A DNA stretch of 64,000 nt from DATFDN01 sp963830565 (GTDB lineage: Bacteria; Pseudomonadota; Alphaproteobacteria; Acetobacterales; Acetobacteraceae). Under the pieces are notes generated by a model that made no database searches, had not been told where the DNA came from, and saw only the letters and a program-made list of their open reading frames with translations. The stretch covers positions 1-64,000 of the forward strand of contig CAWHMO010000011.1 in assembly GCA_963830565.1 (NCBI GenBank), written 5' to 3'. The translations under genes and the position numbers were made by a program. Below are positions 9,881 to 20,102 of the stretch, one piece after another; positions within the stretch are counted from its first letter, which is position 1; each line of letters starts with the position of its first letter.

Positions 9881-10470
9881 TCGTGGAGGCGGCGTTGAGC
9901 ATCGGAGGCGTCGAGCGAATGAAATCCGGGGCTTGGTATCCGTGGTGTAGGTCGGTCCGTGGTGGATCGTGTTAAAAAGCCCACCATAAGCCCGGGTAAG
10001 TCTCTCAGTTCGAAATATCAACAACTTGAACATGGTATTGCTTCGTATAATCGTTGCGCTTTATGCGCGGAAGGGCGGCCCAAGACTTCCGGCGGCCTTT
10101 TTCAACAGAATCGGTGAAAACCGGGCATAGCAGAGTGCTGATATTCGGGGCCGCCTTGCGCGGTAGCCGGTCATTTTCCGACCAAAGATCATTGTCCGTA
10201 AGCAGTCACTGCACGCCCAATCTCTGGCCAGGTAGCTAGCCCAAGTAGCGATGCCGAGGATAGGAGGCGGACGGTGGCGTCATCCGTCAGCCTCGCCTGA
10301 CTCTCCTCCAGACGCCAGCCGCAATCGATCGGGCAATGCCTGTGGATAACCCCTCCTGCTCTGGCATATGAGGAGACCCAAGTGCTCGCCCTGAATGCCT
10401 GACTGACTTACCGGGCGCCCGCACCTGCCTCCCTGGCCAGTTGGTGCGGACAGCCCTATCTCGGCGAACC
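9881..10470. other. 590-base stretch without a recognisable gene
   Basis: No convincing coding region is present. The part from about 9950 to 10220 is visibly richer in A and T than its surroundings. It contains the string CTTTTTCAACAGAATC at about 10096, a motif I associate with the ends of insertion-sequence scars, and an imperfect inverted repeat around 10042-10073. A related TTCTTCAACAGG string occurs at about 26620, next to another IS remnant. The stretch is probably old mobile-element debris plus the promoter of the downstream ABC operon. Confidence 0.4.
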
Positions 10471-11220
10471 ATGAATGCAATTCGGGTGGAGCGGCTGACC
10501 AAGCGCTACGGCGATGTCCTCGCTGTGGACGTGATCGAGTTCGGCGTGCCGCCGGGGGAGACCGTGGGGCTGCTGGGCGGCAACGGGGCGGGGAAGACGA
10601 CCACGATCGCCATGCTGCTCGGGCTGCTGATCCCCACTGCCGGGCGAATCGAGGTGCTGGGACATGACATGGCAACCGATCGCTTTGCCGCGCTGGCCCG
10701 GATGAACTTCTCCTCGCCCTACGTCTCGCTGCCGCAGCGGCTGACCGTGGCGCAGAACCTGCGCGTCTATGGCCATCTCTACGGCGTGCGTCACCTGGAA
10801 CGGCGCATCGGCGAGCTGGCCGAGGAACTCGACATGACCTCGTTCCTGCACCGCCGCGCCGGCCAGCTCTCGGCGGGGCAGAAGACCCGGGTGTCCCTGG
10901 CCAAGGCATTGATCAACCGGCCGGACGTGCTGTTGCTGGACGAGCCGACCGCGAGCCTCGATCCCGATACCGGGGACTGGGTCCGCACCTGGCTTGAACG
11001 GTACCGAAGCGAGACCGGCTGCACCATCCTGCTTGCCTCGCACAACATGGCCGAGGTGGAGCGGCTCTGCTCCGAGGTGCTGATGCTGAAGCAGGGGCGC
11101 ATCGTCGATCGCGGCAGCCCGACCGCGCTGCTCGCCCGATACGGGCGCGACGATCTGGAGGAGGTTTTCCTCGACATCGCCCGCGACCGCCGCCTGGCGA
11201 GGGCGGAGGCCACGGCATGA
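10471..11220 (+). CDS. ABC transporter ATP-binding protein (ABC-2 exporter)
   Basis: The 249-residue ATPase has Walker A GGNGAGKTTT, the signature loop LSAGQKTRVSLAKAL, Walker B LLLDEPTASLD and the switch His in ASHNMAEVE. The normal LSGGQ is LSAGQ here, as in many drug, lantibiotic and Na+ efflux ATPases. The ATG at 10471 begins MNAIRVERLTKRYG; earlier TTG or GTG codons in frame are less likely. Its stop overlaps the start of the permease gene by ATGA, so the two are translationally coupled. The substrate is unknown. Confidence 0.92.
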   Translation: MNAIRVERLTKRYGDVLAVDVIEFGVPPGETVGLLGGNGAGKTTTIAMLLGLLIPTAGRIEVLGHDMATDRFAALARMNFSSPYVSLPQRLTVAQNLRVYGHLYGVRHLERRIGELAEELDMTSFLHRRAGQLSAGQKTRVSLAKALINRPDVLLLDEPTASLDPDTGDWVRTWLERYRSETGCTILLASHNMAEVERLCSEVLMLKQGRIVDRGSPTALLARYGRDDLEEVFLDIARDRRLARAEATA

Positions 11221-12023
11221 GGCCATCCCCGCTCCGACGCATCTGGGCGATGATGTACCGTCATCTGGCGCTGTATCGCGGCTCCTGGCCCCGGCTGCTG
11301 GAGCTGGCTTACTGGCCGGTGCTGCAGATGCTGATCTGGGGCTTCACGGCGAGCTACGTGGCCGGGCGCATGGGCACCGGGGCCGGTACGCTGGCCGCCG
11401 CCACGCTGCTGGGGGGCGTGCTGCTGTGGGAGGTGGCGCTGCGCAGCCAGATGGGGGTCGCAATCAGCTTCATGGAGGAGATGTGGTCGCGCAATCTCGG
11501 CCATGTCTTCGTCTCGCCGCTGCGCCCGTGGGAGCTGGTGGCGGCCCTGCTCGGCATGTCGATCATCCGGATGCTGGCAGGCGTGCTGCCGGCGATCGGC
11601 GTTGCCTGGGTGTTGTATGCTTTTAACCTGTTCGCGCTGGGGCCGATCATCGTCCTGTTCTTCGCCAACCTGATGGTCATGGGCTGGTGGGTGGCGCTGG
11701 GCGTGGTGTCGCTGATCCTGCGCCATGGGGCGGGCGCGGAGGCGCTGGCCTGGTCGGTGCTGTTCGGGCTGACTCCCTTCGCCGCGGTTTTCTATCCAGT
11801 CGCGGTGCTGCCGCGGGCGATGCAGGTGGTGTCCTTCGTGATCCCCGCGTCGCACGTGTTCGAGGGGATGCGTGCCGCGCTGCTGCATGGCGTGATCCGC
11901 TGGGACCAGTTGCTCGCCGCCATCCTGCTGAACGCGGCCTGGTCCGTCGCTGCCGGCGTGCTGTTCGCCCGCCAGCTCCGCCAGGCCCGGCTGCGCGGCG
12001 CCCTGCTGAGCATCGGCGAGTGA
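11217..12023 (+). CDS. ABC-2 type transporter permease
   Basis: The 268-residue membrane protein has about six hydrophobic segments. It starts RRIWAMMYRHLALYRGSW and carries the ABC-2 family region LTPFAAVFYPVAVLPRAMQ, followed by PASHVFEGMR, typical of polysaccharide and drug export permeases. It overlaps the ATPase gene at its start and the histidine phosphatase gene at its end, so all three form one operon. It should assemble as a dimer with the ATPase in the inner membrane. Confidence 0.9.
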   Translation: MRPSPLRRIWAMMYRHLALYRGSWPRLLELAYWPVLQMLIWGFTASYVAGRMGTGAGTLAAATLLGGVLLWEVALRSQMGVAISFMEEMWSRNLGHVFVSPLRPWELVAALLGMSIIRMLAGVLPAIGVAWVLYAFNLFALGPIIVLFFANLMVMGWWVALGVVSLILRHGAGAEALAWSVLFGLTPFAAVFYPVAVLPRAMQVVSFVIPASHVFEGMRAALLHGVIRWDQLLAAILLNAAWSVAAGVLFARQLRQARLRGALLSIGE

Positions 12024-12640
12024 GCATCACGTCGTTTTGGTTGATCCGGCACGCCGTGGTGGAAGAGAACGCGCGCGCGTTCCTGTACGGTACGCTGGAC
12101 GTTGAGCTGTGCCCGGCCAGCCTGATCGAGCAGGCGCCCATGTACCGGGCGCTGGCCCGGCGCTTGCCGCGTCCGGCGCACTGGATCGTCACGCCGCTGT
12201 CGCGCACGCGGCGCACCGCCGAGGCGATCTTCGCTGCCGGTTATCCGGTCACGAAGCTGGCGGTGGAGCCCGCGCTCATCGAGCAGTCCTTGGGTGAGTG
12301 GCACGGACTGCCGCATGCCGAACTGCCAGCGCGTCTGGCGCAACCGGCCCACGCCTTCTGGCCGCTGGCCGGCAATGAGCGTCCGCCGGCTGGCGAGTTG
12401 ATCGCCGACGTGATCGCGCGTGCCGGGACGGCAATGGAGCGGTTGGCGTGCGCGCATGGGGGTGCCGAGGTTGTCGCGGTGAGCCATGGCGGCACCATCC
12501 GCGCCATTGTCGCGCATGCCCTCGGCATCGGGCCGGATAACGCGCTGCATCTGGCCATCCAGAATCTCTCGCTTACCCGACTGGAGCACCACCCGTCTGG
12601 CTGGCGGGTCATGTGCGTGAACGAGCTGCCGGGATATTGA
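12020..12640 (+). CDS. histidine phosphatase family protein (phosphoglycerate mutase-like)
   Basis: The 206-residue protein has the phosphohistidine motif LIRHA with the catalytic His at position 11 (RHG is usual). It also has TPLSRTRRTAEAIF, the acid-containing EWHG, and the second catalytic His in VSHGGTIRAIV. The start is a GTG whose last two bases begin the TGA of the permease gene, giving the tightest coupling in this operon. Relatives include alpha-ribazole phosphatase, but no cobalamin gene lies nearby. The link to the exporter is unexplained. Confidence 0.85.
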   Translation: MSITSFWLIRHAVVEENARAFLYGTLDVELCPASLIEQAPMYRALARRLPRPAHWIVTPLSRTRRTAEAIFAAGYPVTKLAVEPALIEQSLGEWHGLPHAELPARLAQPAHAFWPLAGNERPPAGELIADVIARAGTAMERLACAHGGAEVVAVSHGGTIRAIVAHALGIGPDNALHLAIQNLSLTRLEHHPSGWRVMCVNELPGY

Positions 12641-12698
12641 ACGACCGCACTCGCCGACTCGGGTCCCTGTGGTAGCGCTGGCCTGGGGAGACCTATTC

Positions 12699-13538
12699 AT
12701 GAGACGCATCCTTCTCGCCGCCCTGCTTCTGGTCCCGATGCTTGCCCAAGCGCAGACCGAGGAAGAGCAGGCATTGGTTGACCGCTCGACCATCACCGTT
12801 CAGGAGATGATGACGCAGCGGATCTCGCAGACCCCGCGCATGATGCTCGGCCGGGCGCGGGCGGTGCTGATCTGCCCGCGCATCTTCAAGGCGGGGTTCT
12901 TCCTGGCGGGCTCGGGCGGGAATTGCGTGCTGCTGGCCCGCGCCGGCAACGGCACCTGGTCCTATCCCGCGTTCTTCACGATCGGCAGCGCCAGCTTTGG
13001 CCTGCAGATCGGGCTGCAGGACAGCTCCTTGATCCTGATGGTGCTGACTAATCGCGGGCTCGATGCGTTGCTGAACAGCCATTTCAAGCTGGGCGGCGAC
13101 GCCTCGCTCGCGATCGCCACGGTCGGCGGCGGCGTGCAGGGCGCGCTGACCACCGGCCTGACCGCCGACATCGTGGCTTTCCAGTCCTCGCGCGGCGCCT
13201 TCGCCGGCATTTCGGTCGAGGGCAGCGTGCTGAGCTCGAACCTGGATATGGATCAGGCCTACTACGGCCAGCGGCTGGATACGCGCCAAGTCGTCCTTGC
13301 GATGCAGGGCGCCAATCCGGGAGCGGATCCGTTGCGCGGCGTCCTGACGCGGCTGGGGGCGTCGGTCACGCCTTATCCGCAGGCGGGATACCCGCCCCAA
13401 TCCCGTTATGCTCAGGGCTCGCCTGGGTATACTCCATCCTATCCGCCGGCCGGCACCGGCTACACGCCGATGACCGGGTATCAAGCGCAACCTGAGAGCC
13501 GCGGAGTCCAGCAGCAGTCTCTGCCGCCGCCTCGCTGA
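12699..13538 (+). CDS. SYLF-domain (Ysc84-like) lipid-binding protein
   Basis: The 279-residue protein begins with a signal peptide (MRRILLAALLLVPMLAQA). Residues 30 to about 205 match the SYLF/Ysc84 lipid-binding fold: ARAVLICPRIFKAGFFLAGSGG, WSYPAFFTIGSASFGLQIG, SSLILMVLTNRGLDALL, AFQSSRGAFAGISVEGSVL. The remaining 75 residues are Pro/Tyr/Gln-rich low complexity. A GGGGAG site lies upstream of the ATG at 12699; an earlier GTG is possible but would spoil the signal peptide. Bacterial members are periplasmic or outer-membrane proteins of poorly known role. Confidence 0.88.
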   Translation: MRRILLAALLLVPMLAQAQTEEEQALVDRSTITVQEMMTQRISQTPRMMLGRARAVLICPRIFKAGFFLAGSGGNCVLLARAGNGTWSYPAFFTIGSASFGLQIGLQDSSLILMVLTNRGLDALLNSHFKLGGDASLAIATVGGGVQGALTTGLTADIVAFQSSRGAFAGISVEGSVLSSNLDMDQAYYGQRLDTRQVVLAMQGANPGADPLRGVLTRLGASVTPYPQAGYPPQSRYAQGSPGYTPSYPPAGTGYTPMTGYQAQPESRGVQQQSLPPPR

Positions 13539-13689
13539 AGGGCAACTGAGCTGGAACGTTGCGGGCACGGTTGGACTCGAACACACGATCCCAGGATCAA
13601 AGGTTTTAATCTGATATAGAAACTACACCTTGCAACCGCTCCCTATTGGTTCCTGATTACCCACAAACCTCAGCCTGTATCAGGAGCCG

Positions 13690-13845
13690 CTAGGGCATGG
13701 GGGTGGTACGCACGCCTGCCCGGTACAGGCGCGGGATCTTGGCGGCGAGATGGTATCGGCGGTTGAGGCGGTATTCGAACTCGGCGAGGTAGCGCGGGAC
13801 GTGGTTGCTGCTGATTGCACGGTAAGTGCCGGTGACTGGGTGAAG
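13690..13845 (-). mobile_element. IS1595-family transposase, C-terminal remnant
   Basis: Reading leftward, the frame gives VTGTYRAISSNHVPRYLAEF, then EYRLNRRYHLAAKIPRL, then YRAGVRTTPMP and a TAG stop at 13690. This is the C-terminal end of ISXO2-type (IS1595) transposases, whose family form is HLPRYLAEFxYRFNRR and VRTPPMPYR. The rest of the transposase is missing; to the right the sequence changes into an IS5 fragment on the other strand. Confidence 0.7.
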
Positions 13846-13957
13846 GCGGATGTTTTCAAGCGCATGTTCGACGCGGCGTCCGACGAGCCTGACATGGAAT
13901 ACGCGATGATCGATGCCACGACCGTCTGGGTGCATCGTCAGGGAGAGGGCGCAAAAG
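13832..13957 (+). mobile_element. IS5-family transposase remnant
   Basis: The forward frame reads DWVKADVFKRMFDAASDEPD, then MEYAMIDATTVWVHRQGEGA. This is the start of the DDE domain of IS5-type transposases (family form: MIDATxVxVHRHGxGAKGG), including the first catalytic Asp in MIDAT. Similarity stops at the GAKA codons at about 13957, only 15 bases before the transposase stop codon of the adjacent IS110 copy. That places an IS110 boundary inside this older remnant. Confidence 0.65.
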
Positions 13958-13972
13958 CGACTGTCTTGCCTG

Positions 13973-14920
13973 TCAAGCGTTTTGCCATGGGGTTTTGGTC
14001 TGGAGGATTGCATTGAGGATGCCGAGAAGGCGCCGCATGCATGCGACGAGCGCGACCTTCTTTGGGCGTCCGCGTCCGACGAGGCTCTCGTAATGTTGCC
14101 TGATGACCGGGTTCCAACGTGTTGCGGACAGGGTTGCCATATAGAGAGCATCGCGGACGACGGTTCGGCCGCCGGCGATGGTTCGCCTGCCGCGCATGTG
14201 TCCTGAATTGCGATTGACCGGGGCGACACCGACGAGGGCGGCAATGCGCCGCCGATCGAGCTGGCCGAGTTCGGGCAGGTCGGCGATCAGGGTTCGCGCG
14301 GTGACATCCCCGACTCCGGGCACCGATGTCAGGAGATCATCTGCGTCGCGCCAGACCGGCGAGCCGCGCACGGTGTCGTTGATGTCGCGGTCCAGCTCGG
14401 CGAGTTGAGCTTCAAGGGTTTTCGACGTGGCCCTGATGGTGCGTTGGACGCGCGGGCTACGCGCCTGACGGAGACGGTTGGATTCCATGCCGATCATTTC
14501 CACCACCTGACGGCGGCGGGAGACCAATTCGGCGAGAGCCTGGCTGTCGGCGTCGGCTATCGCGCGCGGTTCGGGACGAACCCGTTCGGCGAACAGGGCG
14601 ATGATCTGGGCATCGAGTGCATCTGTCTTGGCGAGCCGCCCGGTGGCGCGAGCGAAATCCCGGATCTGGCGTGGGTTGACCACGGCGAGCGGCAAGCGGG
14701 CGCTGGCCAAGGCCGCGGCCACGGTGATCTCGAAGCCGCCCGTGGCTTCGAGCACGATCAGGTCGGGGCCGAGGGCACGTAAATCCCTTGTGAGCCGTTC
14801 CAGGCCTTCACCGTCGCGCGCGACGGCGAAGGCCTGACCGGACGGGCGAACGTGGACATCGAGGCGATCCTTCGAGACATCAATACCGGCGAAACTTGGC
14901 GAAGTGGAAGGCTGGTCCAT
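13973..14920 (-). CDS. IS110-family transposase (DEDD type)
   Basis: The 315-residue protein has the N-terminal RuvC-like DEDD domain: Asp14 in FAGIDVSKDRLDVHV, Glu58 in IVLEATGGFE, and Asp100/Asp103 in LAKTDALDAQIIALFAE. The C-terminal transposase domain carries SVPGVGDVTARTLIADLP and the conserved serine in APVNRNSGHMRGRR. It ends RLLGILNAILQTKTPWQNA. The ATG at 14920 has an AAGGA site; the frame stays open upstream but that part lies in the noncoding leader. The reading frame is intact, so the copy may be active. Confidence 0.92.
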   Translation of the reverse strand: MDQPSTSPSFAGIDVSKDRLDVHVRPSGQAFAVARDGEGLERLTRDLRALGPDLIVLEATGGFEITVAAALASARLPLAVVNPRQIRDFARATGRLAKTDALDAQIIALFAERVRPEPRAIADADSQALAELVSRRRQVVEMIGMESNRLRQARSPRVQRTIRATSKTLEAQLAELDRDINDTVRGSPVWRDADDLLTSVPGVGDVTARTLIADLPELGQLDRRRIAALVGVAPVNRNSGHMRGRRTIAGGRTVVRDALYMATLSATRWNPVIRQHYESLVGRGRPKKVALVACMRRLLGILNAILQTKTPWQNA

Positions 14921-15130
14921 AACCCGTCCTTGCGAATGCGGGCTCGCTTTGCGGCCCAGGCGACTGTTCGGGTTCCCGATGGAACCGGTGGACGGGGCGC
15001 CATGCTTTTTCACGGGCTCGATCGCCCTGGGAGGCTGCGGGCTCCCGTCCCCCGATAGCCTCTCCGGCTTCGTCGCAGCCGGCAACTGAGAGATACAAGG
15101 AGAACTGCGACGGCTCGGCACGACCATACC
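14921..15130 (-). ncRNA. candidate IS110 bridge RNA region (leader of the transposase)
   Basis: This noncoding leader lies between the presumed left end of the IS110 element and its transposase start. In IS110-group elements the corresponding segment is known to encode the bridge (seek) RNA, whose two loops pair with donor and target DNA. The length of about 200 bases fits, and short complementary stretches are visible in it (for example GGGAGCCCGCAGCCTCCC at about 15030-15047 on the minus strand, which pairs GGGAG with CTCCC). I cannot fold the region here, so the call rests on position and family knowledge. Confidence 0.35.
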
Positions 15131-15307
15131 AGCCGCGTCGCCATGGCGACCATCATCGCCTCCTATCCCCTCTGATTACCTATGAAGGAGCAGGGAAGCT
15201 GAACAAGAACCTCCTTTACGGCGCATGGCACCCAACTCCAGCGTTGGCGCGGTCTTACGGGTCGGTGGCTCCCGTTCCGGCGCCGGTGCTACCTCGGCCA
15301 TACCGCC

Positions 15308-15763
15308 TCAGAAAATCGAGATCAGGGCCATGCCGCCCACCATCAGCGCGCCCCCGATGATCCGCCAGATGTTCAGATGGTGGACCTCCATCCGAAACAT
15401 CCCGAACTGGTCGATGACCAGCGACATCAGGATGTTCGCTGTGATGGTCAGGCCGGCGAAGGCACCCGCGCCGACCTTGTCCACGAACAGCAGCCCGGCG
15501 ACGACGGCGAACGCGCCAACCAGGCCGCCCAACGGCGCCCACCAGGGCATGGTGTCCATGCCCTCCGCGGTGGGCGTTGGGCTGGGCAGGCAGAACCAGA
15601 CGACCGCGAGAAAGAACACGACCGGGAGGAAGGAGATAACGCTGGCTAGCCAGGGGTTGGTCAATGAGAGCCGCAGCGCGCCGTTCATCGGCGGCCCCCA
15701 CGCCTGCAAGACGCCGCAGGCGAGGATGATCGGGTACAGCAATAGCGCGCTTATGCCTTGCAT
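15308..15763 (-). CDS. DMT-family transporter, YdcZ (DUF606) type
   Basis: The 151-residue protein has five hydrophobic segments and matches the YdcZ/DUF606 half-size branch of the drug/metabolite transporter superfamily: NGALRLSLTNPWLASVISFL, WWAPLGGLVGAFAVV, KVGAGAFAGLTITANILMSL and RIIGGALMVGGMALI. Such proteins act in the inner membrane, often as pairs, with mostly unknown substrates. It lies 26 bases after the ArsB-type gene on the same strand and is probably co-transcribed with it. Confidence 0.85.
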   Translation of the reverse strand: MQGISALLLYPIILACGVLQAWGPPMNGALRLSLTNPWLASVISFLPVVFFLAVVWFCLPSPTPTAEGMDTMPWWAPLGGLVGAFAVVAGLLFVDKVGAGAFAGLTITANILMSLVIDQFGMFRMEVHHLNIWRIIGGALMVGGMALISIF

Positions 15764-15789
15764 TGCTTCGTCCTCCAGGTGGGATCAGG

Positions 15790-17058
15790 TCATCCGGTCA
15801 CGAACAGCGCGCCGATCGCCAGTGCGAGCGCGGGCGGCATGACGACAAGGCCGAGCTTCAGGAACGTCCAGGCGCCAACGCTCTGCCCGTCGCGTCGCAG
15901 CGCCGTCAGCCACAGGATGGTCGCGAGCGATCCCGTGACCGACAGGTTCGGCCCCAAATCCACCCCGACCAGCACCGCGCCGCGCACGCTCTCCGGCACG
16001 TGGGCGATCTCGACCACCCGGCCCGCGACCAGCCCGGCGGGCAGGTTGTTCACCAGGTTGCACCCGACCGCGAGCACGACCCCCGACGCCCACGCCGCGA
16101 GCATCGCCGAGCGTTGCAGCAAGCCGTGCAGCAGCGCGGCCAGGTCGTTCACCACGCCCGTCTTCTCCAGCGCCTCCACAAGCACGAACAGGCCCGCGAC
16201 CAGCGGCAGCACGCCCCACGAGATGTTCTTCAGCACGCTGAGCGGGCCGCACCTGGCGCGCACGAGCACCAGCACCGCCGTGACGGCGCCCGCGACGAAG
16301 GTCGGAAGGCCAAGCTGGAAGCCGGTCGCCGAGGCGCCGAGCAGCACGATCGCGGTGCCGATGATGCCATAGGCCGCCATCCGCCCGCTCGCGGACAGCT
16401 CCGGAACTTCGATCTCGGAGGCGACCTCCTGTCGCAGGCGCTTTCCCTGGGTCAGTCGCAACACGACGTAAGTCGAAACAATCGAGAGCGCGGCGGACGG
16501 CGCGAAGCGCGGCAGCCACTGCATGAGGGGCGGCATATGGCTGCCGTAGATGACCAGGTTCGCCGGGTTGGAGATGGGCAGCACGAAACTCGCCGCGTTG
16601 GCGATGAAGGCGCAAATGAAGAGATAGGGCAGCGGGTCCTTCGCCTCGGCCGCGCGGACGACGGCGGCGACCGCGGGCGTCAGCACCACCGCGGTCGCGT
16701 CGTTGGACAGGAACGTTGTCACGACCGTGCCCACGCCGAAGACCAGCGTGAACAGCCGCGTCGCGGAACCCTTGGCCAGGCGCGCGGCGCGGGCGGCGAG
16801 CCAGTCGAACAGCCCGTGCTGCCGGGCCAGCTCCGAGAGCAGCATCATCCCGGTGAGGAACAGGTAAACGTCGATGCCTTTCTTCACGCCGGCGAGCGCG
16901 TCCGAGAAGGGGAGCAGGCCGAGCACGACGAGCAGCACGGCGCCCGCCACCACCCAGACGAACTCCGGCCAGGAGAAGGGACGGACGATGACCCCGGCCG
17001 TGGCCACGGCGGCGATGCCCCAGGTAGGCCAGGAGGAGGAGGCGAGCGCGCCCATCAT
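15790..17058 (-). CDS. ArsB/SLC13-like anion transporter
   Basis: The 422-residue membrane protein resembles ArsB-type efflux permeases of the ion transporter superfamily. Two repeated halves are visible: GIDVYLFLTGMMLLSELARQ, FLSNDATAVVLTPAVAAVV and FVLPISNPANLVI in the first, and GLFVLVEALEKTG, AVGCNLVNNLPAGLVAG and VDLGPNLSVTGSLATILWL in the second. The SND and NN re-entrant loop motifs are intact. The double ATG at 17058 is chosen because the upstream extension to 17145 is polar and unlike the family. No ArsR or ArsC gene is adjacent, so arsenite as substrate is only a family-level guess. Confidence 0.82.
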   Translation of the reverse strand: MMGALASSSWPTWGIAAVATAGVIVRPFSWPEFVWVVAGAVLLVVLGLLPFSDALAGVKKGIDVYLFLTGMMLLSELARQHGLFDWLAARAARLAKGSATRLFTLVFGVGTVVTTFLSNDATAVVLTPAVAAVVRAAEAKDPLPYLFICAFIANAASFVLPISNPANLVIYGSHMPPLMQWLPRFAPSAALSIVSTYVVLRLTQGKRLRQEVASEIEVPELSASGRMAAYGIIGTAIVLLGASATGFQLGLPTFVAGAVTAVLVLVRARCGPLSVLKNISWGVLPLVAGLFVLVEALEKTGVVNDLAALLHGLLQRSAMLAAWASGVVLAVGCNLVNNLPAGLVAGRVVEIAHVPESVRGAVLVGVDLGPNLSVTGSLATILWLTALRRDGQSVGAWTFLKLGLVVMPPALALAIGALFVTG

Positions 17059-17157
17059 GCCGCGATGCCCAAGACCAGGCCGTAGGTCGCTGTGGGCGCG
17101 CTCATCCCCCGATCTAGAGCAAGCCCCATGCCATCCCGAAGTCATGCGTCGGTGGCA

Positions 17158-18521
<1,364 letters not shown>

Positions 18522-18537
<16 letters not shown>

Positions 18538-19991
18538 GGCAGCTCCAACGCGAATGTGGCTCCGCCCGCGTCGCCGCCCCCGGCGCTCAACAGCGTCACG
18601 CGCCCGCCCTGCGCCTCGGCGAACTCGCGCGCGATCGCGAGGCCTAGCCCCGTGCCCTCGGGCCGAGCGGTCACGAACGGCTCGAACAGGCTGCCCCGCA
18701 CTGCGGGCGAGACGCCAGACCCGGTATCGGCGACGAGGATACGAAGCGCGTGGTCCGCAAGCCCCGCCGAGAGGCGGACCAGTCCGCCCGCGGGCGTGTG
18801 CTGGATCGCATTCAGCACGAGATTGCCGATCGCCCAGCGAGCCAGTTCCGGATCGAAGCGGCCGGTCAGCCGCCCGGCATCCACCTCCAGCCGGACGCCG
18901 CGCGCCGTGGCGATGTCCCGGTAGTCCTCCGCCGTCGCGTGCAGGAAAGCCGCAACGTCAACCGCTTGTTGAACGGCTTCGCGGCGCTGGGTCATGGCCA
19001 GGAGCTGCGAGACCAGCCCGTCGAGGCGCGCGACCTGCGTCAGCACCAGCCCCAGCGCGGCCCGCATCCGCGGGGGATCGCCGGCGAGCGCATTCTCGGC
19101 GCGCAGCCACATCGCGGCGATCGGATTGCGGATCTCGTGCGCGACGCCGGCGGCCACACGGCCCAGGGCGGCCAGACGCTCGGATGCCGCCACCCGGGCG
19201 GACAATTCGTCGGAGCGTCGGCGTGCCTCGGTCAGCCGGCGCCCGGCCTCGTTCAGCGCGGCGATGATGCGGTCGAGCTCCCGCTCGCCCGTGCGCCGAA
19301 GCTCCGGCAACCCCTCGCCATGTTGCCGGAGCGCCGTCTCGAGTTGCCCTACATGACGCGACCAGGAGACCACGATCCAGGTCAGCCAGGCCGACATGCC
19401 CAGCATGAGGGCAAGGAGTCCGCCCAGCCCGGCGCGCAACCGCTCGTAGCCGGGCGTTGCCATCACCCGCGTCATCGTCCAGCCGGTCAGCCCAGGCAAT
19501 GGGCCTTCGAGTGGGCAGGCATAGAGGAGCAGCGTCTGAGAATACGATGCAGAGCGAGTCAGGACGGCCTGATCTTCCCGCGCCGCCTGCTCGTTGGCAG
19601 CCTGGATTCGCCGCCGTTCGGCGGCGGGCAGGTCGGCCTTCGGGCCGGTGCCCGGATAGGTCGGGAAGGCGTAGGCGAGCGGCCCGGTTCCGGCCTGCCA
19701 GATCCCGCCCTCGATGCCGTCCTGATGGGCCAGGGCCACCCACACGACGGCGCGCAGTCCGGCCCGCACCGAGGCAGTGATCTCGCCTCCCGGCGGACCG
19801 CTCCAGCCCGTCACATAGAACCCGTAACGGTCGCTGATCATATCGCAGGAGCGGGCAAGCACCGCCTCGGCCCGTTGCACCTGGGCCGAAGCGGATTGAG
19901 TATAGAATTGGACCAGCAGGAAGCCGACCGCCACGCATGTCGCCAGTGCGAGCACCCAGAGCACGGCCAGCCGAGAGCGGAGCGAATGCAC
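18522..19991 (-). CDS. sensor histidine kinase, NtrB/DctB-like
   Basis: The 489-residue kinase starts with a membrane segment (about 8-27), a periplasmic sensor region of about 160 residues without a known motif, and a second membrane segment (about 187-208). The dimerisation domain has the H-box GVAHEIRNPIAAMWLRAEN with phosphorylated His285. The ATPase domain has N in NLVLNAIQHTPAGG, G1 in VADTGSGVS, F in FEPFVT and G2 in GTGLGLAIAREF. It is the partner of the overlapping sigma-54 activator. Signals of this kinase class are often dicarboxylates or zinc, but nothing in the sensor region allows a call. Confidence 0.93.
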
Positions 19992-20102
19992 GGGTTCATA
20001 GTGCCAGGTTACGACGCTTCCGCGGCTGGCACCCTCGCCCCCTCCCCTCGCGAGAGCTTGGGGAGAAGGCGAACAGCTCAGCAGCGGCGGCCGCGGTGCT
20101 AA

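Larger units (their letters stand above)
13958..15130 (-). mobile_element. IS110-family insertion sequence, apparently complete
   Basis: The element spans one intact transposase gene plus a noncoding leader of about 200 bases on its upstream side. The right-hand boundary near 13958 is set by the end of IS5 similarity; the left-hand boundary near 15130 is an estimate. As expected for IS110, no terminal inverted repeats are evident. Almost no noncoding sequence follows the transposase stop while a long one precedes its start, so the element fits the IS110 group rather than the IS1111 group. Confidence 0.6.

Noticed and set aside
7577..10033. An 818-codon open frame on the minus strand
   Set aside because: Only 7577-8515 is a gene. 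The part beyond 8515 is the antisense shadow of the MFS gene, and the true start has an AGGAGG site.
10042..10073. dif- or lox-like inverted repeat (TTCGTATAA and TTATGCGCGGAA)
   Set aside because: The arms match poorly and the spacer of about 10 bases does not fit dif or lox; no recombinase gene is nearby.
13565..13620. tRNA-like sequence on the minus strand with a TTCGAGTCC T-loop
   Set aside because: The T-stem has mismatches, the anticodon loop lacks the conserved T33 and no D-arm is found. At best it is a decayed tRNA 3' fragment.
13973..15127. A longer IS110 transposase of 384 residues
   Set aside because: Residues before MDQPSTSPSFAGIDVSKD have no counterpart in the family, and an AAGGA site marks the start at 14920.
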